A stretch of 64,000 bases of DNA, from NCBI RefSeq assembly GCF_004197395.1, contig NZ_SELS01000030.1, positions 1 to 64,000 of the forward strand, in the 5' to 3' direction. The notes under the pieces are model-generated. The model searched no databases. It worked only from the letters and a program-made list of their open reading frames with translations, and had not been told where the DNA came from. Of this stretch, positions 8,516-17,417 are shown in pieces; the stretch's first letter is position 1, and the number at the start of each line of letters is the position of its first letter. Source of the stretch: Paraburkholderia sp. UYCP14C (GTDB taxonomy: Bacteria; Pseudomonadota; Gammaproteobacteria; Burkholderiales; Burkholderiaceae). A program made the translations under genes and the position numbers.

Positions 8516-11404
8516 ATGAATAAAAATATCTACGAGCTGCTCGAGTGCACATCTGAAGAATTCCTGAGCGGAGCATACAAGTATATGTTCGGCCGCGAGA
8601 TCGATCGTGACGGGCGGGAACACTATCTCGCGCGGCTACTTTCGGGCGCAAACCGAATCGACATCCTATACGACCTCGCCCGTTCGCCAGAGAATCTTCT
8701 CGATCACAATGCGCGATCGAGGCTCGCCAAGGTATTCAGAGCGAATGGCAATATCGGAGTACCGATGCTGCGACCATTCAGACGTAAGCGGCTCGCCAAT
8801 ATCCGGGCTAAAGAAAACCTGATTGGAATTTTGTCGGCCGTGCGTGCTACCAGTACGACTACTCTCTCAGCGAAAAGTGACCCGGTGGGGGCAATCAAAG
8901 CTGGCGCGGATCTCAATGGCTCCGCGCCGGAGCAGAGGGTCGCGGTCGTGGCACGCGCGAAAGAACAAGGGGCTAAATCGCAGACAAGCGTGGTCGTTCC
9001 GTCATCTGTCAAATACCCGACTCCAGTTGACTTGGGGGCGGCCCCACTGATTTCCATCATCGTTGTGAACTACAACGGTGAAAGGCATCTCCGTGAGCTA
9101 GGTGACTGCCTGGGGAAGCAGACATATAAGAACTTCGAAGTAATTTTCGTCGATAATAATTCGTCGGACGCCTCGATATCGGTAGCGAAAAAAGCAATAC
9201 CCAAGATCAAGATCATCGCCAGCGCGAAGAATTTTGGCTTTGCGGAGGCGAACAACATTGGCCAAGAAGCGGCGGCAGGTGAATTGTTGCTGCTCATGAA
9301 CAATGACATCAGCTTTGGTCCTAGCTTGATTGAAGACCTTTGGAGGGGCTTCGGAGAGTGCGACAAAAAAAATGTAGCGGCCGTCATTCCAAAAATCCTG
9401 TTTTATAAGGATTTCATGACTCTGAAGGTCACATCCGACGACTCGTTCTGGTTGGACGAGGAAGAGTTGCTCGGCCAGTTGGGCGACTACAAAAAGCTAA
9501 TTCCGCTGACAAAGTTGAAAAATGCTCTTAAGGAGCACCGTTTCATGGTGCCGGTCGGAGCGGTCAAACTGAAGGTGACGTTGGCTTATGAACGCGCGTC
9601 GGATGCTAACATTAACGTCACAATCTCCGGTTCGGAGAAATCGAAGGTTCGGATTGAGATCCGACCAGAACATAAAAAAATTGTCACCATCGATTGTGAG
9701 CGAGGCAAAGCGCAAGCAATAATCAATAATGCAGGATCGTACGTTACGCCCGAAGGGGAGTGTGGAGATATCGGCATCTACGAAGTAGATGAAGGCCAGT
9801 ATGACAACCCGAGCACGCGCGACGCGCTATGCGGCTGCGTTGCGCTGATCCGCCGTTCCGCCTTGGGGAATTATCCACTATTTGCACCGGATTTTTTCGC
9901 ATATTACGAAGATTCCGAGTTGTCGATCCGTCTTCGCTCAGGTGGATGGTTGATTCACTATTACCCGACTGCAGTCGTACGGCACAAGCACGCGTCAACC
10001 AGCAGCGATAAATCGCTACTTTTTAAACGGTTGATCGCGAAAAATCGGCTCGGTTTCATGGCCATTCACTTTCCGCATCTTCTGGAAGCACAGCTCGCGG
10101 CTGCACAGTCAAATTGGAAGCACCTAGAACATTCCGCAGCGAACGGTGTGAAATTTGAAGCTGTCGATCTTGAATTCATTCGTGGTATACCGGATCTCAG
10201 GGCCGAAACGTTGGGATTTATCGGAAGGGTCAAAGCTGGGCTGATTTTTTCTAGAGGAACTAGATTGCCGGCGATAGGGATCTATAACCTTTATTGGAAT
10301 ACAAAGGGTGGTGGCGAGCTCCGAGCACTCTATTTGGCCGAAGCTCTTTCGAAATACGGTCGAATCGATTTGATTTCACCGCACGATTTTGATCTGGACG
10401 GCTTGCGAGCGTATTTTAATCTGAAACTGGAGGGTGTTAGGAAGATTATTGTAGGCGGGTTTTCGTCTCAGGATACCAAGCACTACGACCTGTTCGTCAA
10501 TACAACTCATCATAGCAATCTGATTTCTCGAGCGCACTATTCCGTCTATTTGCTGAGTTTTCCTCATCGACATGTGACTCCGGAATGTCTTGCGAGTTAC
10601 AACCTCATTTTGGCTAATTCGGACTTCACGGCGGAGTGGACGAAGACATATTGGGGGAACTGGGCTCCCGTTGAAGTGTTGTATCCTCCTATCGACGCCA
10701 GTGGTATCCGTGCATTCAGTAATGAGCGGCGCGACGGAAATGCGCGCGTGAAAAATATTCTGAGCATCGGCCGGTTCTTCAAGAATGGACATAACAAGCG
10801 TCAGCTTGAGATGATCAATGCTTTCAAGAAAATCGCCCGTAAGCGGCGCGATTTCGACTGGAAGCTAACCCTTGTGGGGTCGGTGAACCTTAAGGATCCG
10901 GATTCCGTTAGCTATCTGTCTGAACTCTACTCAGCGGCGGAAGGCGAAAATATTGAAATTTTGACAAATTGCTCGCGAAATAGGCTCCTGCAATTGTTGT
11001 CCGACACCCCTGTGTATTGGCATGCGTCGGGACTTGGCGTAGCTTCCATCGATCCGGAATCGATGGAGCATTTTGGAATGGCGATCGCGGAGGCCATGTC
11101 GGCAGGTTGCGTCCCGGTTGCATTCTCTGGTGGCGGAATACCCGAGGTTCTGGGTGAAGGACTTTCCTTTTTGTTGTTCTCAGATGAGGACGGATTAGTC
11201 GCCAATACGGAAAGATTGATGGATCTCTTCGAGCACTCAAACGGGGAATTTTTCGATCTGTCTGCGGCCGCCGCCGAGCAGGGAGCCCAATTCGATGTGC
11301 GGCATCACAATGCAAGGATTGACTCAATTTTTGCACCGCTAGTGCGAATGACGATGGAGCGAAAAGCAAGGTTCTCGGCGGTGCACGAGTTGCAGGCGGA
11401 ATGA
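8516..11404 (+). CDS. Multidomain capsule glycosyltransferase (DUF4214-GT2-GT4)
   Basis: 962 residues from the ATG at 8516, chosen because it directly follows the kpsT-like stop; an upstream in-frame ATG would overlap that gene. Three parts are visible. The first is an N-terminal DUF4214-like helical domain (EEFLSGAYKYMFGREIDRDG). The second is a GT2 domain from about residue 177 (SIIVVNYNGERHL, VIFVDNNSSDAS, then MNNDIS as the likely metal-binding acidic motif). The third is a C-terminal GT4-like GT-B domain with MEHFGMAIAEAMSAG and PVAFSGGGIPEVLG near residue 850. The enzyme probably adds two sugars of the capsule repeat or polymerises it. DUF4214 is often attached to glycosyltransferases and surface proteins; its job here is unknown. 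Confidence 0.8.
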   Translation: MNKNIYELLECTSEEFLSGAYKYMFGREIDRDGREHYLARLLSGANRIDILYDLARSPENLLDHNARSRLAKVFRANGNIGVPMLRPFRRKRLANIRAKENLIGILSAVRATSTTTLSAKSDPVGAIKAGADLNGSAPEQRVAVVARAKEQGAKSQTSVVVPSSVKYPTPVDLGAAPLISIIVVNYNGERHLRELGDCLGKQTYKNFEVIFVDNNSSDASISVAKKAIPKIKIIASAKNFGFAEANNIGQEAAAGELLLLMNNDISFGPSLIEDLWRGFGECDKKNVAAVIPKILFYKDFMTLKVTSDDSFWLDEEELLGQLGDYKKLIPLTKLKNALKEHRFMVPVGAVKLKVTLAYERASDANINVTISGSEKSKVRIEIRPEHKKIVTIDCERGKAQAIINNAGSYVTPEGECGDIGIYEVDEGQYDNPSTRDALCGCVALIRRSALGNYPLFAPDFFAYYEDSELSIRLRSGGWLIHYYPTAVVRHKHASTSSDKSLLFKRLIAKNRLGFMAIHFPHLLEAQLAAAQSNWKHLEHSAANGVKFEAVDLEFIRGIPDLRAETLGFIGRVKAGLIFSRGTRLPAIGIYNLYWNTKGGGELRALYLAEALSKYGRIDLISPHDFDLDGLRAYFNLKLEGVRKIIVGGFSSQDTKHYDLFVNTTHHSNLISRAHYSVYLLSFPHRHVTPECLASYNLILANSDFTAEWTKTYWGNWAPVEVLYPPIDASGIRAFSNERRDGNARVKNILSIGRFFKNGHNKRQLEMINAFKKIARKRRDFDWKLTLVGSVNLKDPDSVSYLSELYSAAEGENIEILTNCSRNRLLQLLSDTPVYWHASGLGVASIDPESMEHFGMAIAEAMSAGCVPVAFSGGGIPEVLGEGLSFLLFSDEDGLVANTERLMDLFEHSNGEFFDLSAAAAEQGAQFDVRHHNARIDSIFAPLVRMTMERKARFSAVHELQAE

Positions 11405-11521
11405 GCGGACAAGGGGCGGACGATAACGAACGAGGGAAATTCCCGAGGCAGTTGCTGTCCGCCTCATTAGGACTTTAGTCGGCCGATCCGGCCGGCTCGT
11501 AGCCAAATAGAAGATCTATTT

Positions 11522-13096
11522 ATGAAAAATAATGGTGGTGTTTATCCGGGGCGCATATTTGTTGACCATCTGCCGAAGACGGCTGGCACGGCTTTAGGTG
11601 CTTGGTTGAAATCCGCGTTAGGCGAAGGCTGCGTTTCCGATACCGCGCTGGGAAACCACCAAGAAGTAATTCGGCGTTTCGGGGGGAGGTATTCTGTCAT
11701 ACTTTCGCACACGCATTTCTCGGGCGAAGATCTCGATCCAAGATATGAATATATAACCTGTTTGCGAGAGCCGATCGACAGAGCAGTTAGCTGGCTTTTC
11801 TTCATAGTACAGAATCACGTACCTAGCGAGGCGCCGGAGATATTTGCCGCGGCGCAACGGATCTTGAGTGTTTCTGAGGAACAATCGCAAATCAGCGACG
11901 ACGATCTCTATGTGTTGAGACAACACTCGCAGCATTACGTGGACCATTTTTACGATGTTTGTCCCCGGGAAGGTTCGCGAGTGGACGTGGCGATCGAGAA
12001 CTTTTTGAAATACTCCGTTTGGGGCTTTCAGGAGGATATGGGGGCGCTGGTGGACGACATCGCGCGCCTTATCGGTTTGGAGCCGCCGGGAGCGTTGGCC
12101 AAAGCGAATATCACAAGAGGCAGGCCAGAGGTCGAAAATGTTTCTCCCGCATTGAGGAGGAAGTTGGAATCGATCTTCTCGGAGGATATTATTTTTTATA
12201 ATATCCTGAGGGAGAAATACTCCAGGCGCGGCGTCATCCCCGCGCAGGTTTTGCCGCGCAAGTGGGATCGCTGGAGCGGCCTGAAGTCATTCGACGATCG
12301 TTGGCGCGAAGACTTTATTCTCGTCAGCAGTAGCTTGCGTGGAAAGCAGGTCTGGGGCGAGTTGCTAACTTTCGACCTGATGTTTTCTGTAGCGATTGGA
12401 TTGAATGCGCCCAAGTTCAGATTCTCTATCTGTGACGAGAGCGATGGCGAAGCTTTTTCAGAATTTGGAGCTATTGATTTCGAAGGGGACGACCTTTCCA
12501 GTGGTGGTGTTTGCGAAATGAACTTCACGTTCTGCGCAAATTTTCCGGAAGGGCGATTTTACGTAAACGTCGAAATATTTGATCAAGGTGTATGTGTCGC
12601 TAAGCTGAATCGTATCCGAGGCTTCAGAGTAGGAGTTTCCAGGGAGCGCGCACAATCGGGGTACCTTCCTGTCACCCGAACCACTAGGTTCTCCAAGCGA
12701 CAGACTAAGCCTTTTTCGTTCGTAAATGACGGAAGTGGGCGGATCGTTGCGCAAAATGTTCCAACCAAAGTACGCGCCGGGCAGCGGTTCGACGTAGCTA
12801 TTGAGCTGACGAACGGCAGCCGGCAAGACTGGATCGGGTTTGAGCGCTATCCGATAAGCTTGTCCTATAGATGGCTGTGTGGTGACAGGTCGGTGGTGGT
12901 GCGTGATGGCGTCAGAACGCCGTTTCCTACGTCTCGCCTGAATGGGGGATCTTCCGTTAAAACGGATATCAGGGTGTGTGCTCCAGAAAGGCCCGGGACG
13001 TATATTTTGCAGATAATCCCTGTTCAAGAGATGATTTGCTGGTTCGACCAACGAGGGTTCACCTGCCAGGACCTTGAGGTCGAGGTGACCGGCTGA
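11522..13096 (+). CDS. Sulfotransferase-family protein with C-terminal beta-sandwich domains
   Basis: 524 residues. The N-terminal part looks like a P-loop sulfotransferase: LPKTAGTALGAWLK (residues 17-30) fits the 5'-phosphosulfate loop, and CLREPIDRAVSWL near 80-92 fits the 3'-phosphate-binding region, with HYVDHFY further on. From about residue 250 the protein changes to beta-rich sequence. One domain resembles the Wzt C-terminal polysaccharide-binding fold (KQVWGELLTFDLMF, FRFSICDESDGEAF). A second resembles an Ig-like accessory domain (VELTNGS..DW, PISLSYRWL, GVRTPFP, PGTYILQI). I infer a capsule sulfotransferase that recognises the polymer through these domains. No PAPS synthesis genes lie in the window. 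Confidence 0.7.
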   Translation: MKNNGGVYPGRIFVDHLPKTAGTALGAWLKSALGEGCVSDTALGNHQEVIRRFGGRYSVILSHTHFSGEDLDPRYEYITCLREPIDRAVSWLFFIVQNHVPSEAPEIFAAAQRILSVSEEQSQISDDDLYVLRQHSQHYVDHFYDVCPREGSRVDVAIENFLKYSVWGFQEDMGALVDDIARLIGLEPPGALAKANITRGRPEVENVSPALRRKLESIFSEDIIFYNILREKYSRRGVIPAQVLPRKWDRWSGLKSFDDRWREDFILVSSSLRGKQVWGELLTFDLMFSVAIGLNAPKFRFSICDESDGEAFSEFGAIDFEGDDLSSGGVCEMNFTFCANFPEGRFYVNVEIFDQGVCVAKLNRIRGFRVGVSRERAQSGYLPVTRTTRFSKRQTKPFSFVNDGSGRIVAQNVPTKVRAGQRFDVAIELTNGSRQDWIGFERYPISLSYRWLCGDRSVVVRDGVRTPFPTSRLNGGSSVKTDIRVCAPERPGTYILQIIPVQEMICWFDQRGFTCQDLEVEVTG

Positions 13097-13172
13097 TTCA
13101 ACATTGAACGGGTTTCTTGCCGGTGAGCGAGGTATCCGGTTGAACTGCAACATTGAATTTCTGGATTTTAAG

Positions 13173-14813
13173 ATGCCGTTTTCAGAGAAGAACAATACGA
13201 GCGATCCGCAAGTCGTGGTCGATTTGCGTGCAGCGCTGGATGGATTTTACGGAATTCCGCAGGAGAACCGGCTGCTGTTTAGCGCGCTGATGGGCTGTGG
13301 TATGCGTGTGCGTGGGTTGATACAAATGTCCAAACGCGTCACGAAAGGGGGCGTGGTCGCCGGGAGAATGATTGCCGACGGAGATCGACTTCACCGGTTT
13401 TCTCAGGTAGTCGTGTCTGTCCGCGGCAAAACCTATTTCGACTGGAAGACCGCCGTTATCGATGCAGTGATGTCTTTGGACATTAAACTTCGATTGCGTA
13501 TTGGAGCGTTTTTCTTCGGCAGGTCGATAGAACTGCGACTCTTTGAAACTCGACATTTTCGCGATTTTGTCTGGCAGCATATCTTCTCCAGAAGTGTACC
13601 TGCAAGTGAGCGCGAGAAGGTGCTGAGCTCGGACCATTTCATATGCCCGGTACCTTGGAGGTGGATGCACGAATCTGGTATCGACCGCGCCCTGTTCTTT
13701 AAAAAGTCACGTTATCCGGTTATTGATACCTCGGGTATTGACGTTTTGATCGCGCAAACTCCCTACCCGGGGCGCGTCAAGGATGGTACGGCTCTCGTTA
13801 TTCACTATCACGACGCGTTGCCGCTCCTGATGCCGCACACGATCTCAGATCGAGCGTTCCACGAGGCAAGTCATTTCCATGCGCTAGCAGCAAACGTGCG
13901 TGACGGTGCCTGGTTCGTCTGCGTTTCAGAGGCGACAAGGCGGGATTTGATAACGCTTTTTCCAGAGGCTGAGGCCCGATCGATCACCATCCACAATATC
14001 TTGCCGTCTCACTATTTCCCAAGTACCTTGGAGAAGGATGGAGTTGGTGGAATAGTTCGCCGCTACCTACACGGCAACTTCGAAACGAAAGATGGCAGGA
14101 ACAAGTGGAGCTTGGCAAAGAGGTTTAACTCAGAACTCGAGAAGTCTGAGTTCTACGCTAAGAAGTTCGGTAGGGGCGCTCGATTCCTATTAATGGTATC
14201 GACTCTGGAGCCGCGCAAAAATCACATGCGACTGCTGGAGGCCTGGCAGTCGCTTCGGGAAACACTCGCCCCCGATCTCGCGCTCGTTTTTGTTGGTCAT
14301 GTAGGTTGGGACTACAGCGCGACTCTAGACGCGTGCGTTCCAGCAGTGGAGCAAGGTGGCCTCGTGATGTTGCAGGGTGTTCCAGCACCGTATCTGAGGG
14401 CTCTGTACCGCGAGGCTTTGCTCACGGTCTGTCCAAGTGTTGGAGAGGGTTTTGATTTTTCCGGCGTGGAGGCAATGCGTTGTGGCGGCGTTGTCGTCGC
14501 GTCAGATATTCCGGTGCACCGGGAGATCTATGGGGACGCGTCCGATTATTTCGATCCATACGATTCCGAAGCACTGAAAGATAAACTAAACTATTTGGTC
14601 TGCGATGAAGGAGCCGAAGCTCGTCGCGAACATTTACGAACTGTGGGAAGAGAACAGAGCGCGCGCTATCTCAGCGAAAATATTCTGCCGGAATGGACTA
14701 GCTTTTTGCATCGTGTGATTGCCGAGCAGCGGGACGAACCGAAAAGGCGAGAAGCTGTGCTCAGATCTTCGCAACGAGTGATGAGCCCGCACTCGGAAGG
14801 AGAGTCCATCTGA
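13173..14813 (+). CDS. GT4-family capsule glycosyltransferase
   Basis: 546 residues from the ATG at 13173. The frame opens further upstream at a TTG (13104), but the conserved-looking VVVDLRAALDGFYGIPQENR begins just after the ATG. This is a GT-B enzyme: the donor-binding half contains FLLMVSTLEPRKNHMRLLEAW, VGHVGWDY, the loop AVEQGGLVMLQGVPAPYLRALYREA and SVGEGFDFSGVEAMRCGGVVVASDIPVHREIYGDA, the classic GT4 E-x7-E-like motif region. It probably adds a sugar, possibly mannose given manC at the end of the locus, to the capsule repeat. It is the last of the AT-rich genes; the next gene follows after a 490-base spacer holding a large hairpin. Confidence 0.78.
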   Translation: MPFSEKNNTSDPQVVVDLRAALDGFYGIPQENRLLFSALMGCGMRVRGLIQMSKRVTKGGVVAGRMIADGDRLHRFSQVVVSVRGKTYFDWKTAVIDAVMSLDIKLRLRIGAFFFGRSIELRLFETRHFRDFVWQHIFSRSVPASEREKVLSSDHFICPVPWRWMHESGIDRALFFKKSRYPVIDTSGIDVLIAQTPYPGRVKDGTALVIHYHDALPLLMPHTISDRAFHEASHFHALAANVRDGAWFVCVSEATRRDLITLFPEAEARSITIHNILPSHYFPSTLEKDGVGGIVRRYLHGNFETKDGRNKWSLAKRFNSELEKSEFYAKKFGRGARFLLMVSTLEPRKNHMRLLEAWQSLRETLAPDLALVFVGHVGWDYSATLDACVPAVEQGGLVMLQGVPAPYLRALYREALLTVCPSVGEGFDFSGVEAMRCGGVVVASDIPVHREIYGDASDYFDPYDSEALKDKLNYLVCDEGAEARREHLRTVGREQSARYLSENILPEWTSFLHRVIAEQRDEPKRREAVLRSSQRVMSPHSEGESI

Positions 14814-15304
14814 GCGTCTGACGGGATCCGCGCGGTTCTTCAGCGGCGGGCGGCGACAGGTGATCACCTGCAGCGCGGCTTAGCCGCCCTTGTCGTACAG
14901 ATCCTTGAAATGATAGAAACTGTCGCGTGGATGACTCATTACGCGGAAGTCTTGACTCACGTTACGGAGCTACCAGGGCAGTTCCAGGATGCCGACATTC
15001 GGCGCGAATGACTTTCTGCTCCTGTGTCATGGCGGACTATTCGCGGTTTGCGGGGCGCAATGCCTTGAAGGGTCTTGACCTAAAAGGCATTGCGCCCCGA
15101 CAGCATCAGCCGACCACTGTCAGGTTTAGTTTAGGCCAAGCAATTCTCGCGCGATGGGCTGCGCACAATTACCCCACGTCTGCTGATCCGAACAAGGAGG
15201 CGGCGGCCGATTATAGCTACTGAATATGGAGTGCGTCATCCGCGTTCGTATGCTTCCAACAACTATTTGGAATTTTCGCTCTGTTTCATATTTTTCATCT
15301 CATA
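14814..15304. other. Intergenic spacer between the variable and conserved capsule blocks
   Basis: No gene is supported. The main feature is a long perfect stem-loop at 15051-15099, annotated separately. Its neighbourhood is compositionally mixed and contains stop-rich frames. The spacer marks the approach to the switch from AT-rich to GC-rich sequence in the next gene. Confidence 0.5.
15051..15099. repeat. Perfect 16-bp inverted repeat (large stem-loop)
   Basis: The arms at 15051-15066 and 15084-15099 are perfect reverse complements (CGGGGCGCAATGCCTT / AAGGCATTGCGCCCCG). The 17-base loop contains its own small hairpin (GGTC TT GACC). No run of T follows on either strand, so it is not a textbook intrinsic terminator. 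It could act as a bidirectional attenuator or mRNA stabiliser, or be the scar of a mobile element or recombination target. Confidence 0.8.
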
Positions 15305-16639
15305 TTGTTGTATTCTCCATCCTTGCCTAGACCAGCAACCAAATATTCAAACAATTCTGAGATCTCCGTGGGAGGCCGCACCGCCAAAGCGGTCTTCAAC
15401 AAGGCTCGGGCCGCTTTCGACGTACTTGACATGCACCGCTCCTTTCTCGCCTTGCAAGGCACGGCTTCTCCTTTTTTTAGCCGGCTCGCCGCTGCATTGC
15501 GTGAACATGGTCATACTATCAGTCGGGTTAATTTTTGCGGTGGCGATTTGGCGTATGCCGGAAAGGGTGAGGCGTGGAATTTTGATCGCGCTGCGACGGA
15601 ATTAAGTGGCTGGTATGCAAACAAATTAAAATCGGGAAGTTTCACCGACGTAATAATGTTCGGCGACTGCCGCGAAATCCACCGCCCAATCCATCCGATA
15701 GCCCAAGCCCACGGCCTGCGCGTCCACGTATTCGAGGAAGGCTATGTCCGCCCGCATTGGTTGACGCTGGAGCAACACGGCGTCAACGGTCGCTCCAAAT
15801 TGCCCAGCGATCCCGCCTGGTATCTCGGGCAGCGCCGTCTCACGCCACCCAGTCCGATAGGAAAGCCCACCGGCTATAGCCTCTTTGAACGGGCATTGCA
15901 CGACATCCGTTATCGGGCCGCCAACACGTTGTTCGCCCCGCGCTTTCCGCACTATCGCAGCCATCGGCCGAGAAACGGCTTCTTCGAATACGCGGGCCTC
16001 GCCGCTCGCGCATTGCGTCAACGTCAGCATCACAAAGACTCCGATCAAGTCACCGGTGATCTGCTCGACGCAAAGCAGCCGTACTACATCTTCCCGCTGC
16101 AATTGAATTCGGACGCGCAGATCGTCGTGCACTCGCCATTCGATGGCGTGCGCGAAGCCATTACCAAGGTACTGACGTCGTTCGCTAGTCACGCACCTGC
16201 GGACACCTGGCTCGTAGTGAAGAACCACCCACTCGACACCGGCCTGATCGACCACCGCAGTCACGCGCTGCAACTCGCCCGCGCCCTCGACATCACCGAT
16301 CGCCTACGCTTCATCGATGCCGGCCATCTGCCGACGCTACTCGACAACGCGCGCGGCGCCGTGGTGGTGAACAGCACGGTAGGCCTGTCGGCACTGCACC
16401 ACCGTCGCCCGCTGATGGCGCTTGGCGCGTCCATCTACAACATGCCCGGTCTCACTTGGCAAGGTTCACTCGACGACTTCTGGACCCAAGCCAGCGAGCC
16501 GGACATGAACCTGTACCAGGCCTTCCTCGACTACGTCGTCCACCACACGCAGATCAACGGCGACTTCTATACGAAGACCGGCATCGCAATGGCCGTAGCC
16601 GGAGCGGTACAACGTCTGGAGGCGGCCGCGCATGCGTAA
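15305..16639 (+). CDS. wcbO: KpsS/WcbO-like capsule polysaccharide biosynthesis protein
   Basis: KpsS/LipB family, cytoplasmic enzymes linked to the beta-Kdo linker on the lipid anchor of group 2 capsules. Family features are RSFLALQGTASPFFSRLAAALREHGH near residues 45-70, VIMFGDCREIHRPI, HVFEEGYVRPHWLTLE, and later FPLQLNSDAQIVVHSPF, VVKNHPLDTG and VVVNSTVGLSALHHRRPL. The start is uncertain: TTG at 15305, GTG at 15368 or ATG at 15431. The sequence FNKARAAFDVLDMHRSF suggests the true N-terminus is before the ATG at 15431. Composition is strikingly mosaic, AT-rich up to about 15650 and GC-rich after. The 3' end overlaps the next gene by 8 bases. Confidence 0.8.
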   Translation: MLYSPSLPRPATKYSNNSEISVGGRTAKAVFNKARAAFDVLDMHRSFLALQGTASPFFSRLAAALREHGHTISRVNFCGGDLAYAGKGEAWNFDRAATELSGWYANKLKSGSFTDVIMFGDCREIHRPIHPIAQAHGLRVHVFEEGYVRPHWLTLEQHGVNGRSKLPSDPAWYLGQRRLTPPSPIGKPTGYSLFERALHDIRYRAANTLFAPRFPHYRSHRPRNGFFEYAGLAARALRQRQHHKDSDQVTGDLLDAKQPYYIFPLQLNSDAQIVVHSPFDGVREAITKVLTSFASHAPADTWLVVKNHPLDTGLIDHRSHALQLARALDITDRLRFIDAGHLPTLLDNARGAVVVNSTVGLSALHHRRPLMALGASIYNMPGLTWQGSLDDFWTQASEPDMNLYQAFLDYVVHHTQINGDFYTKTGIAMAVAGAVQRLEAAAHA

Positions 16640-17417
16640 AGCCGAGTCGCGCCACATCGTGATCACCGGCGCGAGCGCCGGGCTCGGTCGCGCGCTCGCA
16701 CTGGCTTACGCGGCGCCAGGCGTCCAACTCGGCCTTATCGGTCGAGATCCCGACCGCCTCGAAGCGGCGGCGCAAGCCTGCCGCGCAAAAGGCGCAAGCG
16801 TGCAGACCGCCCTGATCGACGTACGCGACGCGCAAGCCATGCAAACCTGGCTGGACCAATTCGACGACACACACCCGATCGACCTGCTCATCGCCAACGC
16901 AGGCGCCGCCAGCACGCTCGCGTCCACAACCGACTGGGAAGACCAGGGGCGCATGGCGGCAATCGTTGACACGAACTTCTACGGCGCAATGCACGCCGCG
17001 CTGCCGGTGATCGCGCGCATGCGCGCGCGCAAACACGGCCACGTCGCGCTAATCAGCTCACTCGCCGCACTGCGCGGCATGGCAATCTCACCCGCATATT
17101 GCGCAAGCAAAGCAGCGATCAAAGCCTACGGCGACTCAGTCCGTCCGCTCCTGTCGCGCGATGGCATTCGCATGTCGATCGTTCTGCCGGGCTTCGTCAA
17201 GACCGCAATGAGCGACGTGTTCCCCGGTGACAAACCCTTCCTCTGGTCAGCGGACAAAGCCGCCCACCACATTCAGCGCAAGTTGAAAGCAGGCCGCGCC
17301 GAAATCGCGTTTCCGAGCTTGCTCGCGTTCGGCATGCGGCTATTGCCGTTACTGCCCGCTGCCCTCGCCGACGCAATCCTCGGCGGCCTGTCGTATCTAC
17401 CACGCGAGGAGCACTGA
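16632..17417 (+). CDS. wcbP: WcbP-like short-chain dehydrogenase/reductase
   Basis: 261-residue classical SDR. The nucleotide-binding motif is ITGASAGLGRALA (about residues 11-23). The NAG motif is IANAGAAS, the catalytic Ser lies in ALISSLAALRG, and the catalytic pair is Tyr156-x3-Lys160 (PAYCASKAAIKAYG). The C-terminal tail is hydrophobic (LLAFGMRLLPLLPAALADAIL), as in membrane-associated SDRs acting on lipids such as 3-ketosphinganine reductases. It overlaps the wcbO-like gene by 8 bases and abuts the next gene at GA|GTG. In this context I infer that it reduces a keto group on the lipid made by the PKS and oxoamine synthase, though a sugar substrate cannot be excluded. Confidence 0.8.
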   Translation: MRKAESRHIVITGASAGLGRALALAYAAPGVQLGLIGRDPDRLEAAAQACRAKGASVQTALIDVRDAQAMQTWLDQFDDTHPIDLLIANAGAASTLASTTDWEDQGRMAAIVDTNFYGAMHAALPVIARMRARKHGHVALISSLAALRGMAISPAYCASKAAIKAYGDSVRPLLSRDGIRMSIVLPGFVKTAMSDVFPGDKPFLWSADKAAHHIQRKLKAGRAEIAFPSLLAFGMRLLPLLPAALADAILGGLSYLPREEH

